A stretch of 64,000 nt of DNA from JBBDJB01 sp040880125 (lineage in GTDB: Bacteria > Planctomycetota > Planctomycetia > Pirellulales > JBBDJB01): assembly GCA_040880125.1 (NCBI GenBank), contig JBBDJB010000052.1, positions 186,001 to 250,000 of the forward strand, in the 5' to 3' direction. Below the pieces are notes generated by a model, which saw only the letters and a program-made list of their open reading frames with translations, searched no databases and was not told the origin of the DNA. Position 1 is the stretch's first letter. Each line of letters starts with the position of its first letter. The translations under genes were made by a program, and so were the position numbers. Positions 34,904 to 43,324 of the stretch are shown here, one piece after another.

Positions 34904-36298
34904 CTAGTGCTGATCGTCGTCGCCCAGCTTCTCTTCGACTTTGTCGGCCTGCCAGGCGATGGAGGTCAAGATTCGGCTCACGTCTAGCGGGTCGGCCGTT
35001 TCTGCCAGTTCGTTCGCCTGGATCACGACCATGTCGCCGGCGCCGAAGTCCTGCATCGCAAATGCCCCGTGGATCAGCCGCGTGTTGTACTTGAGCAGTT
35101 GCACGGCGATCTCCGGCCGGGCGGGCCCACACGTCGAAACGTACGTGATCAATGTTTGCCCTTCCTTGTCCTTCGTGCCGAAGCTGACCGTGACGTCCTG
35201 CTTGCGCAGCGCACCAACCGGCACGCTGACGTGCACCTGCTCGCCTTCATCACGCACTGTGTAGCCGGCGGAGTTTGCCACCTGCAGCACCATGGCCTTG
35301 GGATCCTTGGTGACCGGCACCGCGTTCAGATCGTCGAAGGACAAATCGCCCACGGCCGCCGCACCACCGGCGGCGGTGGCCCCGACAACGCCCGGCGGAT
35401 GGCTCGCCGGCGCGGCTTGACCGGCGGCGGCTTGCGGCTGACCCTGCTGGCCGGACATCGCCTGTTGGATCATGCCAGGCATCATCATGCCGAATCCTGC
35501 GCCCATGCCCATGCCCATCCCGGCGGCACCGCCGCCCTCGCCACCGCCCTCGGCCATCTTCGACATGCTCTGGGCCGCTTGGAATTTCATGAACGCGTTC
35601 AGGTCGCCGACCGCGCCCATCGCACTGCGGGCGTCGATCGCCTTCTGCACTTCCTCGGGCGGAGTAATGGCGTTGATGAAGAAGTCGACCAGTTCCAGAC
35701 CGTACTTGCCGAACTCCTCGGCGACCTTGGCCCGCGTGCCGGCGCCGACCTCATCGTATTTGGCCGGCAGGTCGAGCAGGCTGATGCCGAGCGAGCCGAG
35801 CAAGTCCGTCATCCGGGCGACGATCAGGTCCTTCAGGTAGGACGTCACCTCCTCGGTGGTGTACTTGCCCTGGGTGCCGACCAGCGTGTTGAGCAAGAGC
35901 GGCGAGTCGATGATCCGAAATGAATACTTGCCGAAGCTGCGCAGGCGGACCATGCCGAACTGCGGATCGCGGAACGTGATCGGCTGCCGCGTGCCCCACT
36001 TCTGGTCGATGAACGTCTGCTTGCCAAAGAAGTAGACCTGGGCCTGAAACGGCGAGCGCTCCCAGGGAATTGTGAGCAGCCGCGTAATCAGCGGCACGTT
36101 GGCGGTGGTGAGCGTATGCCGGCCGGGGCCGAAGTTGTCCAGCGCCTTGCCGTCGCGGAAGAAGACCGCCTCCTGGTTCTCCTGGACGATCAACTGCGCG
36201 CCCATCTTGATATCGGCGGAGCCTTCCTGCGGCACGCGATGGACGAGCGAGCGGTTGGTGTTGTCGAAAAACTGCAAAACTTCCAGGCGAATGGCCAT
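34904..36298 (-). CDS. SPFH-domain (YdjI-type) protein with Met/Gly-rich linker and CesT/YbjN-like C terminus
   Basis: The 464-residue protein is of the 'virion core protein'-like SPFH group. The N-terminal half (about 1-245) has GAQLIVQENQEAVFFRDGKALDNFGPGRHTL in part, then WGTRQPITFRDPQFGMVRLR and YGLELVDFFINAITPPEEVQ. A Met/Gly-rich segment (GMGMGMGAGFGMMMPGM, about residue 275) links to a Pro/Ala-rich stretch. The last 130 residues resemble a YbjN or type III chaperone-like alpha/beta fold (MVLQVANSAGYTVRDEGEQV, FAMQDFGAGDMVVIQANEL). SPFH proteins form membrane-associated scaffolds. The ATG at 36298 fits the family start. A coiled-coil gene lies 93 bases upstream on the same strand. Confidence 0.82.
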   Translation of the reverse strand: MAIRLEVLQFFDNTNRSLVHRVPQEGSADIKMGAQLIVQENQEAVFFRDGKALDNFGPGRHTLTTANVPLITRLLTIPWERSPFQAQVYFFGKQTFIDQKWGTRQPITFRDPQFGMVRLRSFGKYSFRIIDSPLLLNTLVGTQGKYTTEEVTSYLKDLIVARMTDLLGSLGISLLDLPAKYDEVGAGTRAKVAEEFGKYGLELVDFFINAITPPEEVQKAIDARSAMGAVGDLNAFMKFQAAQSMSKMAEGGGEGGGAAGMGMGMGAGFGMMMPGMIQQAMSGQQGQPQAAAGQAAPASHPPGVVGATAAGGAAAVGDLSFDDLNAVPVTKDPKAMVLQVANSAGYTVRDEGEQVHVSVPVGALRKQDVTVSFGTKDKEGQTLITYVSTCGPARPEIAVQLLKYNTRLIHGAFAMQDFGAGDMVVIQANELAETADPLDVSRILTSIAWQADKVEEKLGDDDQH

Positions 36299-36391
36299 GT
36301 TCTTACTTCCTCTGCGGTCGTCTAGCGTGCCGGCGCCCGGCAACCAAAAGTCGTCAAGCCGGCGACAGTCGATATAGTTCGCTTTCGTGGT

Positions 36392-36901
36392 CTAGTCCAA
36401 GCCCTTGAGAATATCTTCGCGGCGATCCCAGGCATCTTCCACGTGCTCGACGCGGTCGAGCAGCGGTCGGATCACCTCGTCGCCGGCGGTCGACTTGTCG
36501 CGCAGCGCTTCGACCTGATCGGCCAATTGGGCGACGCTCTCCATTACGGCCACGTCGTGCTCGTAGACCTGATCGAGCTGCGGCTCGCCGATCTGCACAA
36601 GATCGAAGAAACCACTGTAGCCCTGCATAGCCCCGCGGATGCGGGAAATGAGCCGGTCCAAACGCGAGCGAAGTTGCTCGACCTGCGGCAGATCGTCGAT
36701 CTGGCCGGACTCCGCCAGGCGGCGCGAAAAGTCGTCCAGTCCCCGCTTGCTGCGCTGCAGCCGATCGGCCAGCCACTCGCGCTGCAGCTCGTCGCTCTCG
36801 CGGCGGTATTCCTTCTCCAGGTATCCACGAAAGCCCGGGATGTGGCGGAGGACGGTTTCGATCGTCCCGCGGCTCTGGGCGTGGCGTTTTGGCTCGGGCA
36901 T
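36392..36901 (-). CDS. Helical/coiled-coil protein next to SPFH gene, unknown function
   Basis: The 169-residue protein is almost wholly helical and charged (LQREWLADRLQRSKRGLDDF, QLRSRLDRLISRIRGAMQGY, QLADQVEALRDKSTAGDEVI). There is no signal peptide. The only family-like segment is IETVLRHIPGFRGYLEKEYRRE near the N terminus. It is 93 bases upstream of the SPFH gene on the same strand, suggesting that the two act together at a membrane surface. I do not recognise it from any family with a known role. Confidence 0.72.
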   Translation of the reverse strand: MPEPKRHAQSRGTIETVLRHIPGFRGYLEKEYRRESDELQREWLADRLQRSKRGLDDFSRRLAESGQIDDLPQVEQLRSRLDRLISRIRGAMQGYSGFFDLVQIGEPQLDQVYEHDVAVMESVAQLADQVEALRDKSTAGDEVIRPLLDRVEHVEDAWDRREDILKGLD

Positions 36902-37344
36902 GGAGGAGTTCTCCCGCTGGCGAAAAGTAGCAATGTGACACCTACGCCTGAGATTCGTGCGTGGGCGGCAAATCTTGGAGCGTCACCCCGCCTGGGCGAG
37001 GGATGGACGCAGATTAGACAGCATCATAACGCAGCGCCCGGTCAAAGAAACCCACGCCCGTTAAATCGAGCAGAGACGGCAGCTTACGATCGTCGGGACC
37101 GGCGGTTTGGGCCAGCGCCGAGGCGTGTGGATTCGAACGGAGAAAACGGGGTGGCTGCGAGAATTGGGCACTCTGCAGCCCGAATCGCGAGACGACATTT
37201 TTTGGAAGGCCAGCGTCTACTCGGCATGGCTGGCGCTTGCCGGCTTTGCTATAGTCCGCCCCCGGCGCGCTGCGGACGGCCTTGGCCGGACGAGCTGCGC
37301 GCACCTTACTCTTCCTACGACCCGCACAAAGGTCGAGCTTGAGC
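36902..37344. other. Intergenic region, no gene or repeat seen
   Basis: This stretch separates the coiled-coil gene (minus) from the HEAT lipoprotein gene (plus), and is a divergent promoter region. Frames on both strands are short and do not resemble proteins. A short piece near 37128-37136 (GGATTCGAAC) looks like a tRNA T-loop but has no matching stem. Confidence 0.4.
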
Positions 37345-38058
37345 ATGGCTTTTCGCAATCTGCCGTATGGGACGGCATGGACGATCTTGCTGCTTGCCAT
37401 TTCCGGCTGCGCCAACGGTCCGCCCTTCAGTCCGGTGAATTGGGCGTCGCTGCCGTCCTTGTGGGCAGACGATGAGGTGAAGTTGTCGCTGGTCACCCCG
37501 TCCGAGCGCGTGGCGGAGTTGCAGGCAACCTCAGAAAACGCGGCGGGCCTGGACGATCAGGCGAAGGTTCGACTGGTGGCAGAATTGGCCGGCCAACTGC
37601 CCAATGAAGCCGATCCGCTGGTGCGGGAGCAGATCGTTCGCACGTTGGCGGCGCTTTCGATGCCGCAGAGCATCTCGGCGCTGCGGATGGCGCTTGGCGA
37701 CTCCGCTCCCACGGTGCGTGTGGCCGCCTGTAACGCTTTAGGCAAACTGCCCGCCCCGGAGGCACAAGCCGCCCTGCTGGAGGCCCTGGGCAGCGACACG
37801 GACATCGACGTTCGCCTGGCCGCTGCCGATGCCTTGAAAAACTTCCCCGACCGGCAGACGGTCGATGGTTTGGCCATGGCGCTGGACGACCGCGATCCGG
37901 CCCTGCAATATCGCGCGATGCAGACGCTGCGCGAGGTGACCGGGCAGCCGCTGGGGAACAGCGTGACGGCCTGGCGTCAGTACGTGCGGGGGGAGAATGT
38001 CGCGCCTGCCCAGCCGGCATCGGTGGCGCAGCGTTTGCGCGATCTGGCGCCGTTCTAG
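37345..38058 (+). CDS. HEAT-repeat lipoprotein
   Basis: The 237-residue protein starts at the ATG at 37345 (MAFRNLPYGTAWTILLL) and carries a lipobox AISGC with Cys about residue 20, so it is lipid-anchored. From about residue 65 it has HEAT-like repeats of about 30 residues each: REQIVRTLAALSMPQSISAL, DSAPTVRVAACNALGKLP, DIDVRLAAADALKNFPD and YRAMQTLREVTG. These form a solenoid that binds other proteins. Longer frames upstream lack the lipoprotein signal. A palindromic repeat region follows the gene. Confidence 0.83.
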   Translation: MAFRNLPYGTAWTILLLAISGCANGPPFSPVNWASLPSLWADDEVKLSLVTPSERVAELQATSENAAGLDDQAKVRLVAELAGQLPNEADPLVREQIVRTLAALSMPQSISALRMALGDSAPTVRVAACNALGKLPAPEAQAALLEALGSDTDIDVRLAAADALKNFPDRQTVDGLAMALDDRDPALQYRAMQTLREVTGQPLGNSVTAWRQYVRGENVAPAQPASVAQRLRDLAPF

Positions 38059-38547
38059 CGCCTGGTTTGCAGATTCTCGGCGTTTGCGTCTGGACCGTAG
38101 CGGATTTCGCGAGAATTCCGGCGCACTCGATTTCTCTGAGTTTGCGAATTCCGCTACGGAGTCTCATCCAACGCGTAGCTCTGGGCGGGGGGGGCTCCTT
38201 CCACCACGCGCACATTCGCTTCGCCCCCCCTTCGCGACCCTACGCGGGCTTCAGGCAAGCTGTGCAGCGTCTGACGATTTTGCGCGCTTCAGCGCGCTGC
38301 AGTAAAAGCGGCTGCGCGCCGGGTTGTAACGCTGAATATGTCTGGGCTTGTGCAGCGCGTGGACTGCGCGCGAGCGGGCCTGCATTCCCATAAATTTCAA
38401 ATTGGCGCGGGCCGATATGAATGCTACCAGCATGCGGTCGTTGGCGGGTTTCTGCGCCGCCTCGCCGCCTTTCTTTCTTCGTGGTGTTTAGGGGTCGTGC
38501 CTACGACGCCGCAGCGTCCGCCGGCCCTATCAACGGGAGTTTTCACG
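38059..38547. repeat. Intergenic region with a GCGAATTCCGCTACG inverted repeat
   Basis: CGTAGCGGATTTCGC (38096-38110) and GCGAATTCCGCTACG (38144-38158) form an inverted repeat matching at 14 of 15 bases, a variant of the GCTGAATTC family. A G-run with eight consecutive G lies near 38190, and GCGCG-rich short hairpins (GCGCGCTTCAGCGCGC, about 38279-38294) follow. No gene is evident; the leader of the next gene lies here. Confidence 0.55.
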
Positions 38548-39750
38548 ATGGCACGCCAGCCGAGTTCCGTCGCCTTGCTGTTTGCGTCCTTGGCCGCCTC
38601 GATCATTCCACTTGCCTCGCATGAGCCCGCCCGGGCGGTGATTCCGGATTTCGCACTGGCTTCCGCCGATCCGCAACTGGCGACGCTACCCGATCGGCTC
38701 GACGGCGTGTTGGAGCTGTACCAGGGCAAGATGCTCAACACCCAATCGCACGGCCCCTGGGAGATCATGCATGCGATCATCGCCTACGGCGTCGACACGC
38801 AAATACGCATCGACGGGCCGTCGGGCGAGCCGGTCACGGCCATCGGATGGTTGTGCTTCAATCGGCCGGCCGCCGGACAGCGACTGCTTTACACGGGCCG
38901 ACAGGGCGAACTGGCCGCCATGCGAGGGCCGGGTTTGCAAGGGCACGACGGGCAGTTCCTGGCAATCCTGGCCCAGTCCAAGGTCATGCCTGACTATCCG
39001 ATCAAGGTCGGCGAGCGCGATTTCACTGTGGCCGATCTGGTGGAGTACGAACAGAAAACCTGCGTCGCCGGCACCGAGCTGACCTTCAAACTGATCGGCC
39101 TGTCGCACTACCTCGAGTCCGACGCCACCTGGACCAGCGAGAACGGCCAGCAGTGGTCGATCGAGCGGCTGATCCGCGAGGAGATCGCCCAGCCGATCCG
39201 CGGCGCCACCTGTGGCGGCACGCATCGCCTGATGGGCCTCAGCTACGCCATCCAGCGCCGCGTGCGCCAGGGGCTGCCCATCACCGGCGAGTTCCGCCGC
39301 GCCGAGATCTACACCAGCGACTACCACAAGTACACCTTTAAGCAACAAAACTCCGACGGCAGCTTCAGCACCGCCTGGTTTAGCGGCCGCGGCAACGACG
39401 CCGATCTGGACACGCGTCTCCGCACCACCGGGCACATCCTGGAGTGGATGGCGTTCTCTCTGCCGAAAGACGGCTTGACCGATCCGCGCACCGTGCAAGC
39501 GGTGGAGTATCTGACCGGCCTGCTGCACGATAACAGCAGTCGCCGCTGGGAGATCGGACCCCTGGGACACGCATTGCACGCGCTGGCCCTCTATCGCGAC
39601 CGGGCGCTTGACCGGGGCGGCCTTGATCGGCCATCGCGGAACCTGGCGTCGTACGAGGCCCAACGCACCGCCGCGAAGGATGACGATGCCGGTGAGACGA
39701 CCCCGCAGAACGTCAAGGGCTCGCGGGGTCCGGTTCTGATCCTCAAGTAG
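38548..39750 (+). CDS. Secreted protein of unknown function with helical toroid-like C terminus
   Basis: The 400-residue protein begins at the ATG at 38548, with a signal peptide (VALLFASLAASIIPLASHEPARA). A mixed domain follows (LELYQGKMLNTQSHGPWEIMHAIIAYG). From about residue 205 it contains helix pairs resembling alpha/alpha toroid repeats: WSIERLIREEIAQPIRGATC, THRLMGLSYAIQRRVRQGLP, LRTTGHILEWMAFSLPKDG and WEIGPLGHALHALALYRDRA. I know of no function for it. It is likely exported, and no neighbour suggests a pathway. Confidence 0.75.
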   Translation: MARQPSSVALLFASLAASIIPLASHEPARAVIPDFALASADPQLATLPDRLDGVLELYQGKMLNTQSHGPWEIMHAIIAYGVDTQIRIDGPSGEPVTAIGWLCFNRPAAGQRLLYTGRQGELAAMRGPGLQGHDGQFLAILAQSKVMPDYPIKVGERDFTVADLVEYEQKTCVAGTELTFKLIGLSHYLESDATWTSENGQQWSIERLIREEIAQPIRGATCGGTHRLMGLSYAIQRRVRQGLPITGEFRRAEIYTSDYHKYTFKQQNSDGSFSTAWFSGRGNDADLDTRLRTTGHILEWMAFSLPKDGLTDPRTVQAVEYLTGLLHDNSSRRWEIGPLGHALHALALYRDRALDRGGLDRPSRNLASYEAQRTAAKDDDAGETTPQNVKGSRGPVLILK

Positions 39751-39869
39751 ACCACGGCCACGAAGCGGTACGTCGACTTTGCGCGACGCACGTTGCCGCG
39801 CCGGATCGTCTTTCCGGCGCGGCGGCGTGTCTTTCTAAAGATGTCTCCTTCGAAGACACTGCCCGCAGA

Positions 39870-40694
39870 TCAAAGGCTGAGCGGAAACAGCCGCTGGCGG
39901 TCGGCGTCGGTCAGTGCGGCGGCGTATTCGCTAATCTCGAACGCTTCCGCATATTGGATGGCCGCGCCGCGCTCTTGTCCGTAGGCGGCGATCAGGGTTT
40001 CACGAAATCGCTCGGCCCGCTCGCCGGTCTGGCGCTCCCACCAGGTGCGCAGCCACGCCATCCGCTGGTCGTCCTCTTGCGGAACCTCGTCGAAAATCCC
40101 CTGGTTGTAGGGCAACCATTCGAACACCTGCGTCTGGTGGCAGGCCATCATCCGCACCACCGTGTCGACAAACGGCGTCACGTCGAGCACCGCGTCGGGT
40201 CGAAGCGGATTGGGTTTGGTGAACAGGTCCGGCAGGTAGCCCACCACCGGATCGCGACGCAGGGCCGGCACCTCCGGCACGAGCAGCGGCACCGTTACCA
40301 GATACGACGCGTCCTGCACCAACTGGCCTACGGCACGGTGATCGGGATGGTAGTCGTTCAGGCGGTGCGTCAGCACCAGGTCGGGCTCGAACGTGCGAAT
40401 CTCGCGGATGACGCGGCGGCGGGCTTCCAGCGTCGGCTGCAGCGCTCCGTCGGGAAATTCCCACACCTCGTACTCAGCGCCGATCACTCGTCCCGACGCG
40501 GCAGCCTCCTCGATCCGCAGGCTGGCCAGTTCCTCGGGCGGGCGCCAATGATGGCCGGCGGCGCCATTGCTCACCGAGACCATCTTCACCGTGGAACCAC
40601 GCTGGCAGTGCAGCGCGGCAAACCCGCCGGCATGGTATTCCGCGTCGTCGGGATGCGCTCCAAGAATCAAGATGCGCGGCGGTGGCTGTGACAT
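39870..40694 (-). CDS. PIG-L family LmbE-like deacetylase
   Basis: The 274-residue zinc enzyme probably removes an N-acetyl group from a sugar conjugate. The zinc-binding motifs are clear: ILGAHPDDAEYHAGG with the Asp pair and His, and LTHRLNDYHPDHRAVGQLV with further ligands. DGALQPTLEARRRVIREIR and LFTKPNPLRPDAVLDVT are characteristic. Relatives act on mycothiol or bacillithiol precursors, or on lipid sugars. No pathway partners lie nearby. The ATG start at 40694 fits the family. A MITE-like repeat follows upstream of it at 40761-40910. Confidence 0.9.
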   Translation of the reverse strand: MSQPPPRILILGAHPDDAEYHAGGFAALHCQRGSTVKMVSVSNGAAGHHWRPPEELASLRIEEAAASGRVIGAEYEVWEFPDGALQPTLEARRRVIREIRTFEPDLVLTHRLNDYHPDHRAVGQLVQDASYLVTVPLLVPEVPALRRDPVVGYLPDLFTKPNPLRPDAVLDVTPFVDTVVRMMACHQTQVFEWLPYNQGIFDEVPQEDDQRMAWLRTWWERQTGERAERFRETLIAAYGQERGAAIQYAEAFEISEYAAALTDADRQRLFPLSL

Positions 40695-40760
40695 CGTCCG
40701 GCTTGATCGAGCGAAGTGAAACTTGAATGAACGAGTACCCGCGGATGGGTGTTGGTTCAG

Positions 40761-40910
40761 CAGCCTGTTGATTTTTGAGGGCAGGCTGCTGCATCACACG
40801 GAAGTGATGCCAAAATGACGACGTAAGTCGTTATTTTGCGAGCCGTGAGGAGCTTTACTCCGAACTTGGCGAGGTTGAAAACCGCCACGACGGCGTTTTT
40901 CAACAGGCTG
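40761..40910. mobile_element. MITE-like element of about 150 bp
   Basis: It begins CAGCCTGTTGATTTTT (40761) and ends TTTTTCAACAGGCTG (40896-40910). Its terminal inverted repeat is perfect over 11 bases (CAGCCTGTTGA). Inside, CAAAATGACGAC...GTCGTTATTTTG (40813-40840) forms a near-perfect hairpin. No transposase is encoded. The element lies between the divergent starts and ends of the PIG-L and esterase genes and is a plausible non-autonomous miniature transposable element. No clear target-site duplication can be seen. Confidence 0.65.
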
Positions 40911-40919
40911 TTAGACCCG

Positions 40920-43049
40920 CTACGGCGAGTCGGCCTTGGCATCGTCCCCCTGGCGAACCTGAAGCCGATCTACATCCCAGCCGAGCCGCTTCGCCACGTC
41001 GCGCGGATAGCTCCAGTCGTCGGCCTGATCGTCGTACAGCACCACCCGCGATCGCTCGGTGGCCATGGCGACCGCCTGCGGCATGTCGAGATAGCGCCGC
41101 ACGTTCAAAAAGATCGGCCCTTCGCGGTGGGTCGCGGGCAACTCGTGCAGATCGAGCCGGGCTACGTCCGGTTCGAACAGCGAGGCATAGAGCGCCACGC
41201 CGCCCGTCTGCCGCTCGCCCTGCAGCCACAGGTCGGCCCCGTCCAGCGCGTCCAGTTGCCGCACGGCCTGGATCGCCCGGCGCGTGTCCCATACCTGCAT
41301 GCCGTCGAGAGTTTGCCCCAACAGCATGAAGCGGCGGCGATGCTGAATCTGCTTCTGCTCGCTCTGGTCCCACGCGGTGGGGCCGATGCCGCGCGGCGCG
41401 ACGTAGGCCATCGCCCATTTGTTCGACTCGAGCATCCGCCGCTGGGCGTCCTGCGCCGCGGAGTCGGATTCCGGCAGCGACTCCTCGCGAAGCTGCTCCT
41501 CGAAGGAGCCGCGCATCGTGGCCAGGAATTGCTGCCAGCCTTCCGAATCCAACACGTTCAGCACAACCAGCTCCGGATCGGTCAGCCCGGCCCGATGCAC
41601 TAGGTACAGCCGCAAATCGATCGGCCCCTGACTGGTGAAGTCGTACGCCTGAAACGATAACCCGTCGCGCTGTGCCGCGAAGGCCTGTTTCACGTTCAGC
41701 GATTCGCCATCCTCCGGCCAGCCGCGGAACGACTTCTCGCGCAGTGCCGTCAGCCAGCCGTCGCGGCTTTCTCGCCAGGTCTCGGCCGATTCGGGCGGCG
41801 ATGGCGGATCGGCCGCTTTGACGAAAGTCTCGTGAATGCTCGTATTGAGTTGATCCTCGGGCAGTTCCTTGAACACTCGAAGCTGCTCGGGCTCAAAGAA
41901 CGGCACGGCCGGCTTGTCGATCAGCCGGTCGTTCTCCTGCAGGAAATGGTCGAACCAGCGGAAGGCGTGAATCCGCAGCTCCTGCGTATCTTTGTGCGGC
42001 CCGGAGGTGATCTGCAGACCGAGCTTGTCCTGGGCGTCGTAAAGATCGTAGATCTTGCGGGTTTTGAGGTGCGTCCGCACGACGCCGTCAAGCGGAAAGA
42101 TGCCGTCGCGGTCAGTGTTGCTGATCAACAGCGGCCGCGGGGCCACCAGCGCCGGCAACTGCGGATAGTCCCAGCGGTAGGTGTTCACAAAGAACATGCA
42201 GTCGCAGTGCCCCTCGACGGTGCCGTCGACAACGTGGTTCTCCAGATCGGTGATGCCCGCCACTGGCACGGCTGCCTGAATTCGATCGTCGATGCCCGCG
42301 ATCCACCAGCTATACGCGCCGCCGCCGCTGCGGCCGGTCACGCCCATCCTTGAGGCGTCGACTTCATCCCGAGACTCCAGGTAGTCGAGCGACCGCACGC
42401 AGTTCCAGGCCTCCACGCCCGCGGGCGAGTAGCCGCGATTGTTCCACCACCACATGCCGTACCGATACGTGCCGTGATGGGTGGCCTCGATCTCGCCGAG
42501 TTGCAGCGAGTCGATCGTCAGGCAGACATACCCGTGCCGCGCAAACCAGGCGCCGTGATGCTGGTAGTGCACCTTGTTGCCATAACTGATGCCGTTTTCC
42601 TTCACGCCACCGTGGCCGCAGACATACAGAACGGCGGGATGCTTTTTCGACGTGTCCTTCGGCAGGTACAAGTTGGCCGTCACGTACAGACCGGGCTTCG
42701 ACTGAAAGTGCAGATTCTCGACCCGAAACTCCTCGTGCTCGACGCTGCCGGTCACCTGGGCCTTCAGATCCGTCCGCTCCGGCATCGGATCGAGACTGAG
42801 CATCTCCAGCAGCTCCTGGCGGTAGCGCGGTCGCTTCTGCTCCCAGTCCTCGAGCGAGGAGATGTCCGCCAGCGTCGCGTCGCGGAGCTTGTTGGTCTCG
42901 GCCTCGAAGTACTCGCCGATCATCCGATCGCCGCGCCGGGTGTCGATCTCGTGTTCTTGTGAGATCGCCACCGCTTGGTTGATAACCACGGCCACCAGCG
43001 CCGCCAGCAGAAGCTGCGGCCGAAGCAATCGGAAGGCAGTTCGTTGCAT
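40920..43049 (-). CDS. Secreted alpha/beta-hydrolase (acetyl xylan esterase/dienelactone hydrolase-like)
   Basis: The 709-residue protein has a signal peptide (LLLAALVAVVINQAVA). The central alpha/beta-hydrolase domain contains VLYVCGHGGVKENGISYGN, a nucleophile elbow GVTGRSGGGAYSWWIAG (Ser), an Asp in NTDRDGIFPLD, and a His in GPHKDTQELRIHAF. The rest is helical or beta-rich, with DLWLQGERQTGGVALYASLF. It probably deacetylates or cleaves plant or algal polysaccharide esters in the periplasm. It has no close operon partner; the nearest gene is MscK-like, 275 bases away. The ATG at 43049 is used. Confidence 0.87.
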   Translation of the reverse strand: MQRTAFRLLRPQLLLAALVAVVINQAVAISQEHEIDTRRGDRMIGEYFEAETNKLRDATLADISSLEDWEQKRPRYRQELLEMLSLDPMPERTDLKAQVTGSVEHEEFRVENLHFQSKPGLYVTANLYLPKDTSKKHPAVLYVCGHGGVKENGISYGNKVHYQHHGAWFARHGYVCLTIDSLQLGEIEATHHGTYRYGMWWWNNRGYSPAGVEAWNCVRSLDYLESRDEVDASRMGVTGRSGGGAYSWWIAGIDDRIQAAVPVAGITDLENHVVDGTVEGHCDCMFFVNTYRWDYPQLPALVAPRPLLISNTDRDGIFPLDGVVRTHLKTRKIYDLYDAQDKLGLQITSGPHKDTQELRIHAFRWFDHFLQENDRLIDKPAVPFFEPEQLRVFKELPEDQLNTSIHETFVKAADPPSPPESAETWRESRDGWLTALREKSFRGWPEDGESLNVKQAFAAQRDGLSFQAYDFTSQGPIDLRLYLVHRAGLTDPELVVLNVLDSEGWQQFLATMRGSFEEQLREESLPESDSAAQDAQRRMLESNKWAMAYVAPRGIGPTAWDQSEQKQIQHRRRFMLLGQTLDGMQVWDTRRAIQAVRQLDALDGADLWLQGERQTGGVALYASLFEPDVARLDLHELPATHREGPIFLNVRRYLDMPQAVAMATERSRVVLYDDQADDWSYPRDVAKRLGWDVDRLQVRQGDDAKADSP

Positions 43050-43162
43050 GATGTCGTCGCCCGCTGAAGGTTGAAGGTTTCGATCCGCCGGAAGTGCCTC
43101 TTATAGTGGCGGCTCGGCGAACGGATTTCAACTACTTCGCAGGCGCAGGGGCGCTCGAAACA

Positions 43163-43231
43163 GGGGACTGGCTCGATGTGCGCGAGGGGCCCCCTCATTC
43201 GAACGCGGGCTTTGGCATCGTGCCAGTCCCC
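43163..43231. repeat. Inverted repeat GGGGACTGGC/GCCAGTCCCC
   Basis: A perfect 10-base stem (43163-43172 and 43222-43231) encloses 49 bases, in the gap between the esterase and the MscK-like gene. It resembles the ATGGGACTGGC repeat at 4786-4853, suggesting a third dispersed family in the window. Confidence 0.7.
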
Positions 43232-43324
43232 CCTTTTCGTCGCTTCCGGGCCGCCCGAGGGGCTTCACCGCGCTTTTTGCACTAAGCAGCCCGTCCCATT
43301 TCCCGTTCCGCTGCGAAGGCGCGC

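Noticed and set aside
37100..37160. Possible tRNA gene
   Set aside because: GGATTCGAAC resembles a T-loop on the minus strand, but no T stem, anticodon arm or acceptor stem can be formed around it.
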